From positions 1,057,852,432 through 1,057,916,431 of the forward strand of contig NC_064614.1 of assembly GCF_023898315.1 (NCBI RefSeq): 64,000 nucleotides of DNA, given 5' to 3'. Shown one piece after another: positions 41,640-52,235 of the stretch. The DNA is from Schistocerca nitens. Lineage: Eukaryota; Arthropoda; Insecta; Orthoptera; Acrididae. Below the pieces are notes generated by a model, which saw nothing but the letters and a program-made list of their open reading frames with translations, was not told where the DNA came from and made no database searches. The translations under genes and the position numbers were made by a program. Every line of letters starts with the position of its first letter. Positions within the stretch are counted from its first letter, which is position 1.

Positions 41640-43141
41640 TGAAGTTTTATAAATACGTAAAACGGAAAAAAGATTTGCTGAAGAAGGTGAAATCTTCCAG
41701 AATATATGGTGCACCAAGTACTTCTGTCGTAATAAGTTCCACATAGTTGTGTTCTAAATAAAAAGCAAATAAATTTTTAAAAAAATTACTTTATTTCTAT
41801 ACCCCCATCTCAGAGCGTCCAGACGAAGTCCCAGCTAGATATGGTCAAACCCTAGGTGTACTCCACAGAGATGGGTCACTACGAGTTACCAGACTGGGTT
41901 AACTCGGGTTGAGAGGATTTCGTGTCATCCCGAATAACATGGTTACTAACTGGAGTTGTGTTCACATGCGGCTTGATGGTCGCCGCTGGCGATGACGGTT
42001 TCGTGCGTGGCTGGAGTTTGCCGCTGCCGCGCCAACCTAAACTGAGTTGAATCTATGCCTACAGAATAGGACATCACTCACCGTTTTCTTTAGAAGTGCA
42101 GTAGCTTAGTGTGATTCATTTTTTGATAGAAATTCGTGAAGCGTTTGATAAATCTTATTTACAAGCTGGTCTATACGGAATATTATCGTCATGGCAACTC
42201 GGAAAAATATGTAAACATTACAATTTAGAGTGCAAAATGACTGAGGGAAACGATGACGAAGGGATAACTTTACGCCATTCATGTTCGAGCAGCGGTATTT
42301 GGCTGCCTTAATGTCGTCGAAAATAGCCTTACAGCTAATTCCGGATGTCTCATGAGTTTATTTTCAAATTACGACCTGTAGCACAGCAACCATTTATGTA
42401 CATGACGAGGCATTTTCCCACCGTAAGATTGTCCGCTCACCGTCCAAATCTTACAGTGTCTCGTGTGAGTATTTTCAAATTTCAATCTGTAATGTGGTAT
42501 CCATTATTGCTCGCGGCGAGGCGTTAGGCTACGAGTTCGCAGATTACGAATTGTCCTCAAGAAAAACTACTTATGTGATAGGAGGTTTACATAACACTGA
42601 GTATATAGCTTGTAAGAAAAAATGGCAATAGGTGGAATGTATCGCTTTGATATCAAATATTTCCATGTCAGATAACAAAATGATTTCAGTTTGTTAGCCG
42701 ATTTCGTATAACAAACAAAATTGCGGTCAAACCCAGTCGCAAACCTCGCAGAAACTAATGAGAGAAATGAACGTTGTTAGAATTTTTCTACCTACTCGGT
42801 TTGGTTACCGTATCTAACCCGAACAGACGTGAATGTGGTAAACGACGTCGAATGTTAATTTATCTTTTCACCACAACTCGGTTTGGGCGAGCTTAGTGTC
42901 AGCTCGATTTATGAAACGGACTAACTTGGGGTGACATCGTTACTAACTCGAGTTAAACGCTTTGCATGGCGAGAGTGCGCAGTGTTACTTTCGTGCCAGT
43001 TCGTAGTTTGGCTGAATTACGGCCTCCCGATCGCCGTCAAAATCTACAACAAATTTTAATTTGATTGTTTCTTATACAGCCATGGTGGATTTGTCTCTGG
43101 CTGTGTCCATGGATTATGATATTGGGAGATACACTGGTCAT
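41640..43141. other. Unassigned DNA with internal duplications
   Basis: A diverged direct repeat of about 68 bp lies at 42345-42412 and 42456-42524 (GTCTC...GAGT, then TATTTTCAAATT, then CATT...GCGAGGC). GTTACTAACTSGAGTT occurs at 41942-41957 and 42939-42954 about 1 kb apart, both near TTAACTCGG-like sequence, hinting at the ends of an old element about 1.1 kb long. A 66-codon frame (42111-42311) has no motif. Confidence 0.45.
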
Positions 43142-43151
43142 ACCCCAATTA

Positions 43152-46100
43152 CTTCCCCCATGAACCATGGACCTTGCCGTTGGTGGGGAGGCTTGCGTGC
43201 CTCAGCGATACAGATGGCCGTACCGTAGGTGCAACCACAACGGAGGGGTATCTGTTGAGAGGCCAGACAAACATGTGGTTCCTGAAGAGGGGCAGCAGCC
43301 TTTTCAGTAGTTGCAGGGGCAACAGTCTGGATGATTGACTGATCTGGCCTTGTAACATTAACCAAAACGGCCTTGCTGTGCTGGTACTGCGAACGGCTGA
43401 AAGCAAGGGGAAACTACAGCCGTAATTTTTCCCGAGGAAATGCAGCTTTACTGTATGATTAAATGATGATGGCGTCCTCTTGGGTAAAATATTCCGGAGG
43501 TAAAATAGTCCCCCATTCGGATCTCCGGGCGGGGACTACTCAAGAGGACGTCGTTATCAGGAGAAAGAAAACTGGCATTCTACGGATCGGAGTGTGGAAT
43601 GTCAGATCCCTTAATCGGGCAGGTAGGTTAGAAAATTTAAAAAGGGAAATGGATAGGTTAAAGCTAGATATAGTGGGAATTAGTGAAGTTCGGTGGCAGG
43701 AGGAACAAGACTTTTGGTCAGGTGATTACAGGGTTATAAATACAAAATCAAATAGGGGTAATGCAGGAGTAGGTTTAATAATGAATAAAAAAAATAGGAG
43801 TGCGGGTTAGCTACTACAAACAGCATAGTGAACGCATTATTGTGGCCAAGATAGACACAAAGCCCATGCCTACTACAGTAGTACAAGTTTATATGCCAAC
43901 TAGCTCTGCAGATGATGAAGAAATAGATGAAATGTATGACGAGATAAAAGAAATTATTCAGGTAGTGAAGGGAGACGAAAATTTAATAGTCATGGGTGAC
44001 TGGAATTCGTCAGTAGGAAAAGGGAGAGAAGGAAACATAGTAGGTGAATATGGATTGGGGGGGAAGAAATGAAAGAGGAAGCCGCCTTGTAGAATTTTGC
44101 ACAGAGCATAACTTAATCATAGCTAACACTTGGTTCAAGAATCATAAAAGAAGGTTGTATACCTGGAAGAATCCTGGAGATACTAATAGGTATCAGATAG
44201 ATTATATAATGGTAAGACAGAGATTTAGGAACCAGGTTTTAAATTGTAAGACATTTCCAGGGGCAGATGTGGATTCTGACCACAATCTCTTGGTTATGAA
44301 GTGCAGATTGAAACTGAAGAAACTGCAAAAAGGTGGGAATTTAAGGAGATGGGACCTGGATAAACTGAAAGAACCAGAGGTTGTACAGAGTTTCAGGGAG
44401 AGCATAAGGGAACAATTGACAGGAATGGGGGAAAGAAATACAGTAGAAGAAGAATGGGTAGCTCTGAGGGATGAAGTAGTGAAAGCAGCAGAGGATCAAG
44501 TAGGTAAAAAGACGAGGGCTAATAGAAATCCTTGGGTAACAGAAGAAATATTGAATTTAATTGATGAAAGGAGAAAATATAAAAATGCAGTAATTGAAGC
44601 AGGCAAAAGGGAATACAAACGTCTCAAAAATGAGATCGACAGAAAGTGCAAACTGGCTAAGCAGGGATGGCTAGAGGACAAATGTAAGGATGTAGAGGCT
44701 TGTCTCACTAGGGGTAAGATAGATACTGCCTACAGGAAAATTAAAGAGACCTTTGGAGAGAAGAGAACCACTTTTATGAATATCAAGAGCTCAGAAGGCA
44801 ACCCAGTTCTAAGCAAAGAAGGGAAGGCAGAAAGGTGGAAGGAGTATATAGAGGGTTTATACAAGGGCGATGTACTTGAGGACAGTATTATGGAAATGGA
44901 AGAGGATGTAGATGAAGATGAAATGGGAGATAAGATACTGCGTGAAGAGTTTGACAGAGCACTGAAAGACCTGAGTCTAAACAAGGCCCCGGGAGTAGAC
45001 AACATTCCATTAGAACTACTGATGGCCTTGGGAGAGCCAGTCATGACAAAACTCTACCATCTGGTGAGCAAGATGTATGAGACAGGCGAAATACCCACAG
45101 ACTTCAAGAAGAATATAATAATTCCAATACCAAAGAAAGCAGGTGTTGACAGATGTGAAAATTACCGAACTATCAGTTTAATAAGTCACAGCTGCAAAAT
45201 ACTAACGCGAATTCTTTACAGACGAATGGAAAAACTGGTAGAAGCGGACCTCGGGGAAGATCAGTTTGGATTCCGTAGAAATGTTGGAACACGTGAGGCA
45301 ATACTAACCTTACGACTTATCTTAGAAGAAAGATTAAGAAAAGGCAAACCTACATTTCTAGCATTTGTAGACTTAGAGAAAGCTTTTGACAACGTTAACT
45401 GGAATACTCTTTTTCAAATTCTGAAGGTGGCAGGGGTAAAATACAGGGAGCGAAAGGCTATTTACAATTTGTACAGAAACCAGATGGCAGTTATAAGAGC
45501 CGAGGGGCATGAAAGGGAAGCAGTGGTTGGCAAAGGAGTGAGACAGGGTTGTAGCCTCTCCCCGATGTTATTCAATCTGTATATTGAGCAAGCAGTAAAG
45601 GAAACAAAAGAAAAATTCGGAGTAGGTATTAAAATTCATGGAGAAGAAGTAAAAACTTTGAGGTTCGCCGATGACATTGTAATTCTGTCAGAGACAGCAA
45701 AGGACTTGGAAGAGCAGTTGAACGGAATGGACAGTGTCTTGAAAGGAGGATATAAGATGAACATCAACAAAAGCAAAACGAGGATAATGGAATGTAGTCA
45801 AATTAAATCGGGTGATGCTGAGGGGATTAGATTAGGAAATGAGACACTTAAAGTAGTAAAGGAGTTTTGCTATTTAGGGAGTAAAATAACTGATGATGGT
45901 CGAAGTAGAGAGGATATAAAATGTAGACTGGCAATGGCAAGGAAAGCGTTTCTGAAGAAGAGAAATTTGTTAACATTGAGTATAGATTTAAGTGTCAGGA
46001 AGTCGTTTCTGAAAATATTTGTATGGAGTGTAGCCATGTATGGAAGTGAAACATGGACGTTAACTAGTTTGGACAAGAAGAAAATAGAAGCTTTCGAAAT

Positions 46101-46454
46101 GTGGTGCTACAGAAGAATGCTGAAGATAAGGTGGGTAGATCACGTAACTAATGAGGAGATATTGAATAGGATTGGGGAGAAGAGAAGTTTGTGGCACAAC
46201 TTGACTAGAAGAAGGGATCGGTTGGTAGGACATGTTTTGAGGCATCAAGGGATCACAAATTTAGCATTGGAGGGCAGCGTGGAGGGTAAAAATCGTAGAG
46301 GGAGACCAAGAGATCAATACACTAAGCAGATTCAGAAGGATGTAGGTTGCAGTAGGTACTGGGAGATGAAGAAGCTTGCACAGGATAGAGTAGCATTGAG
46401 AGCTGCATCAAACCAGTCTCAGGACTGAAGACCACAACAACAACAACAACAACA
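43152..46454 (+). mobile_element. Full-length APE-RT LINE, 3.3 kb, nearly intact
   Basis: A 10-bp target duplication ACCCCAATTA lies at 43142-43151 and 46455-46464. The element starts CTTCCCCCATGAACCATGGA and has a 310-bp 5' UTR. It carries one APE-RT ORF (43463-46428, two frameshifts) and ends with a short 3' UTR GACTGAAGACCACAACAACA and a (CAA)n tail. Organisation (a single APE-RT ORF, very short 3' UTR, simple-repeat tail) is RTE-like, but the clade is not proven. Two other copies of the family occur here (1370-6483 and 12864-13029). Confidence 0.93.
43463..46428 (+). pseudogene. LINE ORF2: APE endonuclease plus reverse transcriptase, two single-base frameshifts
   Basis: Three consecutive frames (43463-43797, about 43798-44058, about 44059-46428) cover about 990 codons. 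Endonuclease motifs are VWNVRSLN, LDIVGISEVRW, GDWNSSVG and DVDSDHNLL (the catalytic D/H). RT motifs are APGVDNIPLELL, CENYRTISL, GFRRNVGTREAI, AFVDLEKAFDNVNW, GVRQGCSLSPMLFNLYI and the catalytic LRFADDIVIL (45659-45688). The C-terminal part contains VAMYGSETWTLT and NRRGRPRDQYTKQIQKD, then the stop at 46426-46428. The first shift lies in an eight-A run at about 43788-43795, the second in a seven-G run at 44057-44063. Both are homopolymers, so they may be sequencing errors or real slippage. The protein nicks target DNA and primes reverse transcription there. Confidence 0.93.
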
Positions 46455-46477
46455 ACCCCAATTAATAACGAGGAAAT

Positions 46478-47281
46478 GTTGAGAACATTAAAGAAGCCTT
46501 GGACCCTATCAGATACTTTTAAGTTTCCAGTCACTGGCAAGAACCTTTTCTATTCAATGTCATTGGACTGCCAAGCACTCGTGCTTTGTTTACTCAGACG
46601 TCATGCACAGAGCATTTGTCAAAATATGTATTTTACTTGGAAAAATAGAAAGCGGTCCTGGTCATCAAGGATTTGGAGTCTTTGTTATAGTAAGCCATTC
46701 ACTGACAGGAAGAAATCCTTAGAGAGATTTATCACCATGCAGATACGAAATATCAAATTCGCTGCCGAGCAGGCAACAAACATTGGCAAGATCGCAGAAG
46801 ACAACGCACTCGTCGTTACAGAGTCCATCACTGCGGAAAACAGTAAAATTGCTGACGAGAACACAAGAACCGTGGAAACAATACTTCTGTGTGGAAGATG
46901 GTAAACTGCCATAAGAGGAAGCTGTGGTTCCGGAGAAGTTTGAATAAATGAACCAGCACATAATTATGGTTATTTTTCCAGCTCGATCTGGCGCTGAAGC
47001 CCTTACACAAAAGCATTTACGCGCACCATCCACAGGAGTTCAGGAATTTAGAATGAAGTTATTGAAACATGTGGGTCAAAGAGGCAGGCTTTTTTACTGT
47101 ACTGGTTGATGGAACAGAAGTCATATTACTGCGAGAACAACTAGCTCTATATTTACGATACGCAAGCTGCTCATCTAGAAAATCGATCATCATGGAGGAG
47201 TTCAGTCAGGCACCAGTAGCCGGCCGAGACAGACACAGCAACAGGGAAGTAACCGTTTTTGTGACTTTGACGAGTTCCTAA
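46478..47281 (+). pseudogene. hAT (ZMYM1-like) transposase N-terminal part, decayed
   Basis: The frame 46476-46904 ends with ATNIGKIAEDNALVVTESIT, then AENSKIADENTRTVETILLC GRW, the helix region that precedes the catalytic core in hAT proteins of the ZMYM1 type (relatives read ...LLCGRQxxxxRGHRD). After a frame change there is INEPAHNYG. Then 47069-47281 gives FFTVLVDGTEVILLREQLAL YLRY, corresponding to the segment with the first catalytic aspartate (relatives: F-x-V-x-A-D-E-x-x-D). No C-terminal region follows: the ORF1-like element begins at 47602. Dead copy. Confidence 0.65.
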
Positions 47282-47601
47282 TCAGGAGCCAATTGTATAT
47301 CATCATCTGTATGCTTCAATGGTTTAGTTCCTTGAGTTTCTGGGTATTAATCTAATATCCACAGTTCTCGCGTTTTCGTTTGCGTCAGAAAGTAAACCGA
47401 TTTTGTGACGTATTACAAGTTCTTATCAGGGGAACATTATTTAGTTTCAGCTAAGTGGTTCGATAGTTCGGTTTTTTAATCTCTGCAGATTAATCTAATT
47501 TATTACAGTTCCTGCATTTTCGTCAGTTTCTACAATAGAGTTCTGCAGCATGTGCCACTAATCTGTTTATCTGGGTGGTGTCGTTTTTCATGGTCTTTAG
47601 T
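47282..47601. other. No recognisable feature
   Basis: Contains a loose duplication (CAGTTCTCGCGTTTTCGTTTGC near 47361 and ACAGTTCCTGCATTTTCGTCAG near 47506) just before the ORF1-like frame; possibly its 5' UTR. Confidence 0.45.
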
Positions 47602-48416
47602 ATGGATAGGGACTGTGATTGTTGTGTGCAGAAGCGAGCTGAGTTGATGACACTTCACTCTCAGCTCCAGGCTGTAATGGCTTCGGTTACACAGCTTGAA
47701 GCTGCAGTGGATGGGCACCACTGTTGTGGGCCAGCCACAGGGTTTGCTCTGAGCACTATGGGACTCAACTGCTGAGGTCATTAGTCCCCTAGAACTTAGA
47801 ACTAGTTAAACCTAACTAACCTAAGGACATCACAAACATCCATGCCCGAGGCAGGATTCGAACCTGCGACCGTAGCGGTCTTGCGGTTCCAGACTGCAGC
47901 GCCTTTAACCGCACGGCCACTTCGGCCGGCCCAGCCACAGGGGATCCAACGGACATCCAGCACATCTGTGTCCTACGATCAGTCCTCACCAGTGGCCAGC
48001 CTGGTTACTGCTTGCACTGAGGTTGACCTCTCACCTGTGGTCGAGTGAGAGGTCGCCCCAGAACGTAGTAGGTGAAAGAGTTCCCAGGGGGCCGCATATA
48101 AGGTCTCCCTGGTTAGTCTAAAAACAGGTTCCAGGTGCTGTATGTGGCTGTGGCTGTCACTGTCGCTGAACCAGATGCCGTCGCCCGTTCCGTTTCAGAG
48201 GAAACCTCTCAGCATGCAAGATCCAGACAGTCACAGAGGGTGGGATTGTTGATAGTTGGGAGCGCAAACATTAGGCGCATTATAGGGCCCCTTAGGGACA
48301 TGGCTGCCAAAAAGGGGAAGAAGGCCAATGTGGAGTCCATGTACATACCGGATGGAGTCATTCCAGACGTGGAATGGGTCCTTCCAGATGCCACAAAGAG
48401 CGAAAATGTGATGTGA
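47602..48416 (+). pseudogene. CR1-like LINE ORF1 remnant with esterase-like segment, split by a SINE
   Basis: It starts MDRDCDCCVQKRAELMTLHS with a C-x-C-C cluster as at 14141, followed by a helical stretch (LQAVMASVTQLEAAV). A SINE (47743-47930) interrupts it. The frame resumes with a Ser/Thr-rich linker (SSTSVSYDQSSPVASLV). In another frame (to 48416) it reads VGLLIVGSANIRRIIGPLRD, then ANVESMYIPDGVIPDVEW. This last block resembles the first block of SGNH/GDSL esterases (L-x-x-G-D-S-x-x-R), an enzyme domain known in ORF1 of many CR1-type LINEs. Here the nucleophile block reads GSAN, so the Asp-Ser pair is altered. The frame stops before the catalytic D-x-x-H block. The domain assignment is an inference from pattern similarity. 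Confidence 0.5.
47743..47930 (-). mobile_element. tRNA-derived SINE inserted in an ORF1-like frame
   Basis: Main family, minus strand (head GCCGGCCGAAGTGGCCGTGC, B box GGTTCGAATCC). The 12-bp duplication CCAGCCACAGGG lies at 47731-47742 and 47931-47942. The copy is close to those at 5302 and 6553 but ends a few bases shorter at its 3' end (CTCAGAGC). Confidence 0.95.
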
Positions 48417-48742
48417 AATGTGTTTTCAGGTCACCATCTAAGATTAGGTTCCTTTTAGGTTCCATTAATGATGGTGTTTTGCGTACGGCAGGTGTCTTTC
48501 GTATACCTTGCAGCAGTGGCACATCATATATTGGTCACACTACCAGGACTGGGGAGGGCAGGTGTACTGAACCCGTGTCACCCATGGTTACAACACCCGT
48601 GCAAATCAGCTATTGCAGCACATTTTCTATGCATTGGTCATCCTATGGAACACAGCACGGGGATTCTGAATGTATTTCTTGCTGTTGGGAGTGTGTTGTT
48701 AAGGAAACAGCTGAGATTAAATTAACAAGTGTACACTTGTAA
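48417..48742 (+). pseudogene. Penelope-like element GIY-YIG endonuclease fragment
   Basis: The frame 48374-48742 reads CVFRSPSKIRFLLGSINDGV, then LRTAGVFRIPCSSGTSYIGH TTRT. This is the GIY-YIG signature of Penelope-like retroelements (relatives: GVYxIPCxCGxxYIGxTxRxxxxRxxEH). The middle shifts frame: KSAIAAHFLCIGHPM (48596-48640, other frame) matches the S-A-x-A-x-H-x-x-x-x-G-H block. The first frame then returns with CVVKETAEIKL (relatives: xRxIxEAxEIxxH). Penelope elements fuse an RT to this nuclease; only the nuclease end is present here. The nuclease tyrosines are visible, but the frameshifts make it inactive. It directly abuts the ORF1-like remnant and is probably an independent insertion. 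Confidence 0.75.
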
Positions 48743-48777
48743 ATAGAGATGGAGGTTTTTGCTTTAATTCTGTGTGG

Positions 48778-48780
<3 letters not shown>

Positions 48781-48823
<43 letters not shown>
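48781..48823. repeat. (CT)n microsatellite
   Basis: Uninterrupted CT repeat of 43 bp. Confidence 0.98.
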
Positions 48824-48825
<2 letters not shown>

Positions 48826-48828
<3 letters not shown>

Positions 48829-49032
48829 AAAACAAGGGACAGAGAGGGACTGGGTGTTTGTGTTGTCCTTACCATTTCACCACCACCACCACCACCACCA
48901 CCACCACCACCACCACCACCACCACCATTCGTGACAGTGGCTGGAGTGGACTGTGAAATAATCGGGACTTTGTACGGGCACTGATGATCGTGCAGTTGAG
49001 CGCCCCACAAACCTATCATCATCATCATCATC
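48826..49032 (+). mobile_element. tRNA-SINE of another family, 5'-truncated, with internal (CAC)n
   Basis: GGGACTGGGTGTTTGTGTTG, then TCCTTACCATTTCACCACC, CGTGACAGTGGCTGGAGTGG, GGGACTTTGTACGGGCACTG and GTTGAGCGCCCCACAAACC with a terminal (ATC)n form the body and tail of the SINE family whose tRNA head is seen at 50246-50400. The (CAC)n at 48878-48927 is an expanded microsatellite within it. It starts after the CT repeat, without the tRNA head. Confidence 0.8.
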
Positions 49033-49391
49033 TATTATTTCTCTTTTTATATTACCATCTCCAAAATTACTGCTAAACTTCTCATGTACAATTTAAACGA
49101 ATGGATCGGACGGAGGGAGGGAGGGAGTTACGCATTCTACCTAAGACAAGATGGTCACAAATGAAGCCCACCATCTGATTGGTGAAAGTCAGGGAAAAGA
49201 ATCAACAGTAACAATCGCAGCATTCCCATCAGCTGATTTAGAGAAATTAAGAAAAGCCAAATGCAGGATGGATGAACAAGGATTTGGCTCAGCACACTCC
49301 CAAAACACAAGCCTAGCATCTTGCCACTGACTAGTTCAGCCACATTTGCACTCTGAATAATTGCAAGTCCCTGGGAGGTACACATCGGCAA
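49033..49391. other. No recognisable feature
   Basis: Includes a (GGGA)n run at about 49111-49127. No motif. Confidence 0.5.
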
Positions 49392-49520
49392 GTTGACATA
49401 TTTTGCATATCTTCATTCAATAATTTTATATGGAGTAATGTTCTGGGGCAACTTACCTTTAAGAAAGAAAGTCTTCATTGTTCAAAAACTTGCAAGAATA
49501 AAATGTGATCCTCATCCACT
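49392..49520 (+). pseudogene. Jockey-type LINE C-terminal fragment
   Basis: The plus-strand peptide LTYFAYLHSIILYGVMFWGN, then LPLRKKVFIVQKLARIKC, matches the post-RT helical block (YFAYFHSxxxYGIIFWGNS...K.IFxLQK) of jockey-type polymerases. It is about 40 codons long, with nothing recognisable on either side. Confidence 0.75.
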
Positions 49521-50187
49521 GTAAGATGAATTTATTTTGAGGATGAGTAACAAATTATGTGAATGAACAGGAAAAAAACTAATGGAAAATTTCATATCAC
49601 TGTGAGCAAATAACAACAAAACCCTTTAAAGCCTCCCTTATTGATAAAGACAAAAACTGACTGTCACTTTCAGAAATGTCATAGCTGTAGCTATGCAACC
49701 CATATTTATGAAATCTTAAAGTTATATCAACATTACTTATAACTGGAAATACCTGATCAATAAATGTTAAGGATGATCTTCAAATTACGTGCACAATTTT
49801 TTTCCTTCTCTTACCTTTTTAACACTAACTATGGAAAAAAAAGATGAAAGCCTTTGTATAAAATATTTCATGAGCTTCCCATCATCTTCCCCAATTATTT
49901 TTTTTAATTATTAAGTACATGTTGTATTCTCTAAGTGACATCATTAAAGTCAGGATGAGGCAAAGACAAAGGAATGAAAGACGACTTATGCTGAACAGCT
50001 ATTCTATGGTGAAATCATCAGACAGGGCTCAAGTTCAGTTCTGGGCAGGAAACTGACTGTCTCCATACCACACGAAATATATGCCTTGACGGATTTACGG
50101 AGACCAAGGAAAGCCTAAAGCTGGATAGCTACATGGGGACTAACTGCTGTCCTCCCAACTCTAAGGCCACCACACCACATCTCAATG
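49521..50187. other. AT-rich DNA; possible degenerate SINE near the right end
   Basis: At about 50090-50180, ACGGATTTACGGAGACCAAG, then AGCTGGATAGCTACATGGGG and CTGTCCTCCCAACTC, resemble a minus-strand tRNA-SINE body as I recall it from orthopterans, but the head could not be confirmed. Confidence 0.3.
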
Positions 50188-50233
50188 GAGGCGATTTTCC
50201 TTTTATTGTTGAGGCGATTTTCCTTTTATTGTT
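50188..50233. repeat. 23-bp perfect tandem duplication
   Basis: GAGGCGATTTTCCTTTTATT plus GTT occurs twice in direct succession, at 50188-50210 and 50211-50233. Confidence 0.97.
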
Positions 50234-50245
50234 GGTACGTCCACA

Positions 50246-50400
50246 GCTCACGGTCCAGTGGTTAGTGTCACTGCTTCTAGATCACATGCCCCCAGGTTTG
50301 ATTCCCAGCCAGGTCAAAGATTTTCTCTACTCAGAGACTGCATGTTCCTGTTGCCCTAATCATTTCTCCAGATCTTCAAGAAGACTAGCACATCATGGAA
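50246..50400 (+). mobile_element. tRNA-derived SINE, head portion
   Basis: The A-box-like GTCCAGTGGTTAGTGTCACT, B box GGTTTGATTCC and body AAAGATTTTCTCTACTCAGA, then GACTGCATGTTCCTGTTGCC, belong to the family whose tail is at 48826-49032. Substitutions are numerous, so it is an old copy. It stops near the 3' end of a minus-strand LINE. Confidence 0.75.
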
Positions 50401-50439
50401 GTTGTGTCAAATAGAAATTCTCGCACCAGACAGCCAAAC

Positions 50440-52235
50440 AAGCCCAAACAAAGTCTTTGCATCTATACTCTGTGAACCACCATGTGGCGCATGGCATGGG
50501 GTGCATTCCGTTATACCAGTTATTGCAGTTTCTTTCCGTTCCATTCACATATGGAGCATGGGAAGAATGACTGAATACCTCTGTGCATGCATTAATTATT
50601 CTAATCTTATCCTCTCTATCCCTACGTGAGTGATGGGCAGGAAGTTGTTGCATATTCGTAGCATCATTTAAAGCCAGTTCTTGAAACTTTGTTAGTAGAC
50701 TTTCTCGGGATAATCTACATCTATCTCCAAGAGCATGCCAATTCAGATCCTTCAGCATCTCTGTGACAATCTCCCAAGGATCAAACAAATCTGTGACCAT
50801 TTATAATGCCCTTCTCTGTATATGTTCAACGTCCCATTAGTCCTATTTTGTACAGGCCCCACACAATTGAAAAATATTTAGAATCGGTCACACGTGCCCC
50901 GATTTGTAAGCAATCTCTTTTGACAACTGATTGCACTTCCCCAATATTCAGCCAATAAACCGAAATCTACCACTTGCTTTACCCACAACTGAAACTATTT
51001 GGTCATTCCATTTCACACCCCTACATAGTCTCACACCCAGGTATTTGTATGAGTTGACAGATACAAACGGTGAATCATCGACACTTATAGCCATACGATA
51101 CTACACTTTTTTCACTTTGTTAAATGCATCATTTTATATTTCTGAACATTTAAAGCCAGATGTCAATCTTTGCACAACTTTGAAATCTTATCAAGATCTG
51201 ACTGAATATTTATGCAGCTTCTTGCAGACAGTACTTCAAAGATAACTGCGTCATCCGCAAAAAGTTTAAAGTTACTATTCTCCGCAATGCCATTAATATA
51301 TAACATGAACAGCAAGGGTCCCAACACACTTCCCTGGAGCACACCTAAAGTTGCTTCTACATCTGACAACTCTCCATCCAAAGTAACATGCTGTGTCCTC
51401 CATACCAAAAAGTCTTCTTCAATCCAGTCACAAATTTCACTTGATACCCCATATGATTGTACTTTTTACAGTCAGTATAGGTGTAGTACTGAGTAAACAG
51501 CTTTACCGAAATCAAGAAACACTGCACCTGACTGCCTTGACAAAAACTTTCCAGTATGTCATGTGAGAAAAGGGCGATTTGGGTTTCACATGATCGATGT
51601 TTTCGGAATCCATGCCGATTGGCATTGAGGAGGTCTTCCTGAACAAGATACCTCATGACGTTATGTTAGAGTTCAGAATATGCTCCAAGATTCTGCAACA
51701 AATCGCTGTTAAAGATGTTGGATCGTAGTTGTGTGGATCACTTCTACTACCCATCTTGTACATGGATGTGACCTGTGCTTTTTTCCAAGAACCAGACATG
51801 GATTTTTGTGCGAGGGATCTATGACAGATTACTCTTAGAAGAGGGGATAACTCAGCCGCAAATTCCGTAATGAATTTGATAGGGATTCCTTCGGGCCCTG
51901 TAGCTTTGTTTAATTTTGACTATTTCAGCTGTTCCCGAACACCACTGACACAAATACTTATTTCATTCATCTTTTCAGTGGTACGAGGATCAAATTGATG
52001 CAGTTCTGGACTTTCCTTTGTGAGGGAGCATTTAAAAACAGAGTTAACTATTTCAGCTTTCACTTTGCTACCCTCAATTTCAGTTCCTGTCTTATTCACT
52101 AAGGACCGGAAACCAACTTTGGTGCAATTAACAGCCTTTATATATGTCCAGAATTTCTTTGAGTTATGTGAAATGTATTACAGAACAGTAATGGATCATG
52201 TATATGGCTACTTGTCTTTAAGGGAAAACTAAACA
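50440..52235 (-). pseudogene. CR1/jockey-type LINE, RT to 3' UTR, minus strand
   Basis: On the minus strand, from about 52150: KTGTEIEGSKVKAEIVNSVF, then KSMSGSWKKAQVTSMYKMGS and SLTAICCRILEHILN (to about 51670). Next are NRHGFRKHRSCETQIALFSH (51630-51570), LDGELSDVEATLGVLQGSVL GPLLFMLYING (51380-51290) and the catalytic box FKLFADDAVIF (51275-51243). The C-terminal part is DSPWEIVTEMLKDLNWHALG-like (50800-50730). A 3' UTR with ACTCTGTGAACCACCATGTG (about 50468-50487) parallels that at 10300. Frameshifts lie between 51400 and 51500. It would encode a target-primed reverse transcriptase; the endonuclease part is missing. Confidence 0.85.

Noticed and set aside
48717-49031. ORFs with poly-Gly, poly-Pro, poly-His or Arg-Glu repeats
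   Set aside because: Translations of the (CT)n and (CAC)n tracts in and next to a SINE.
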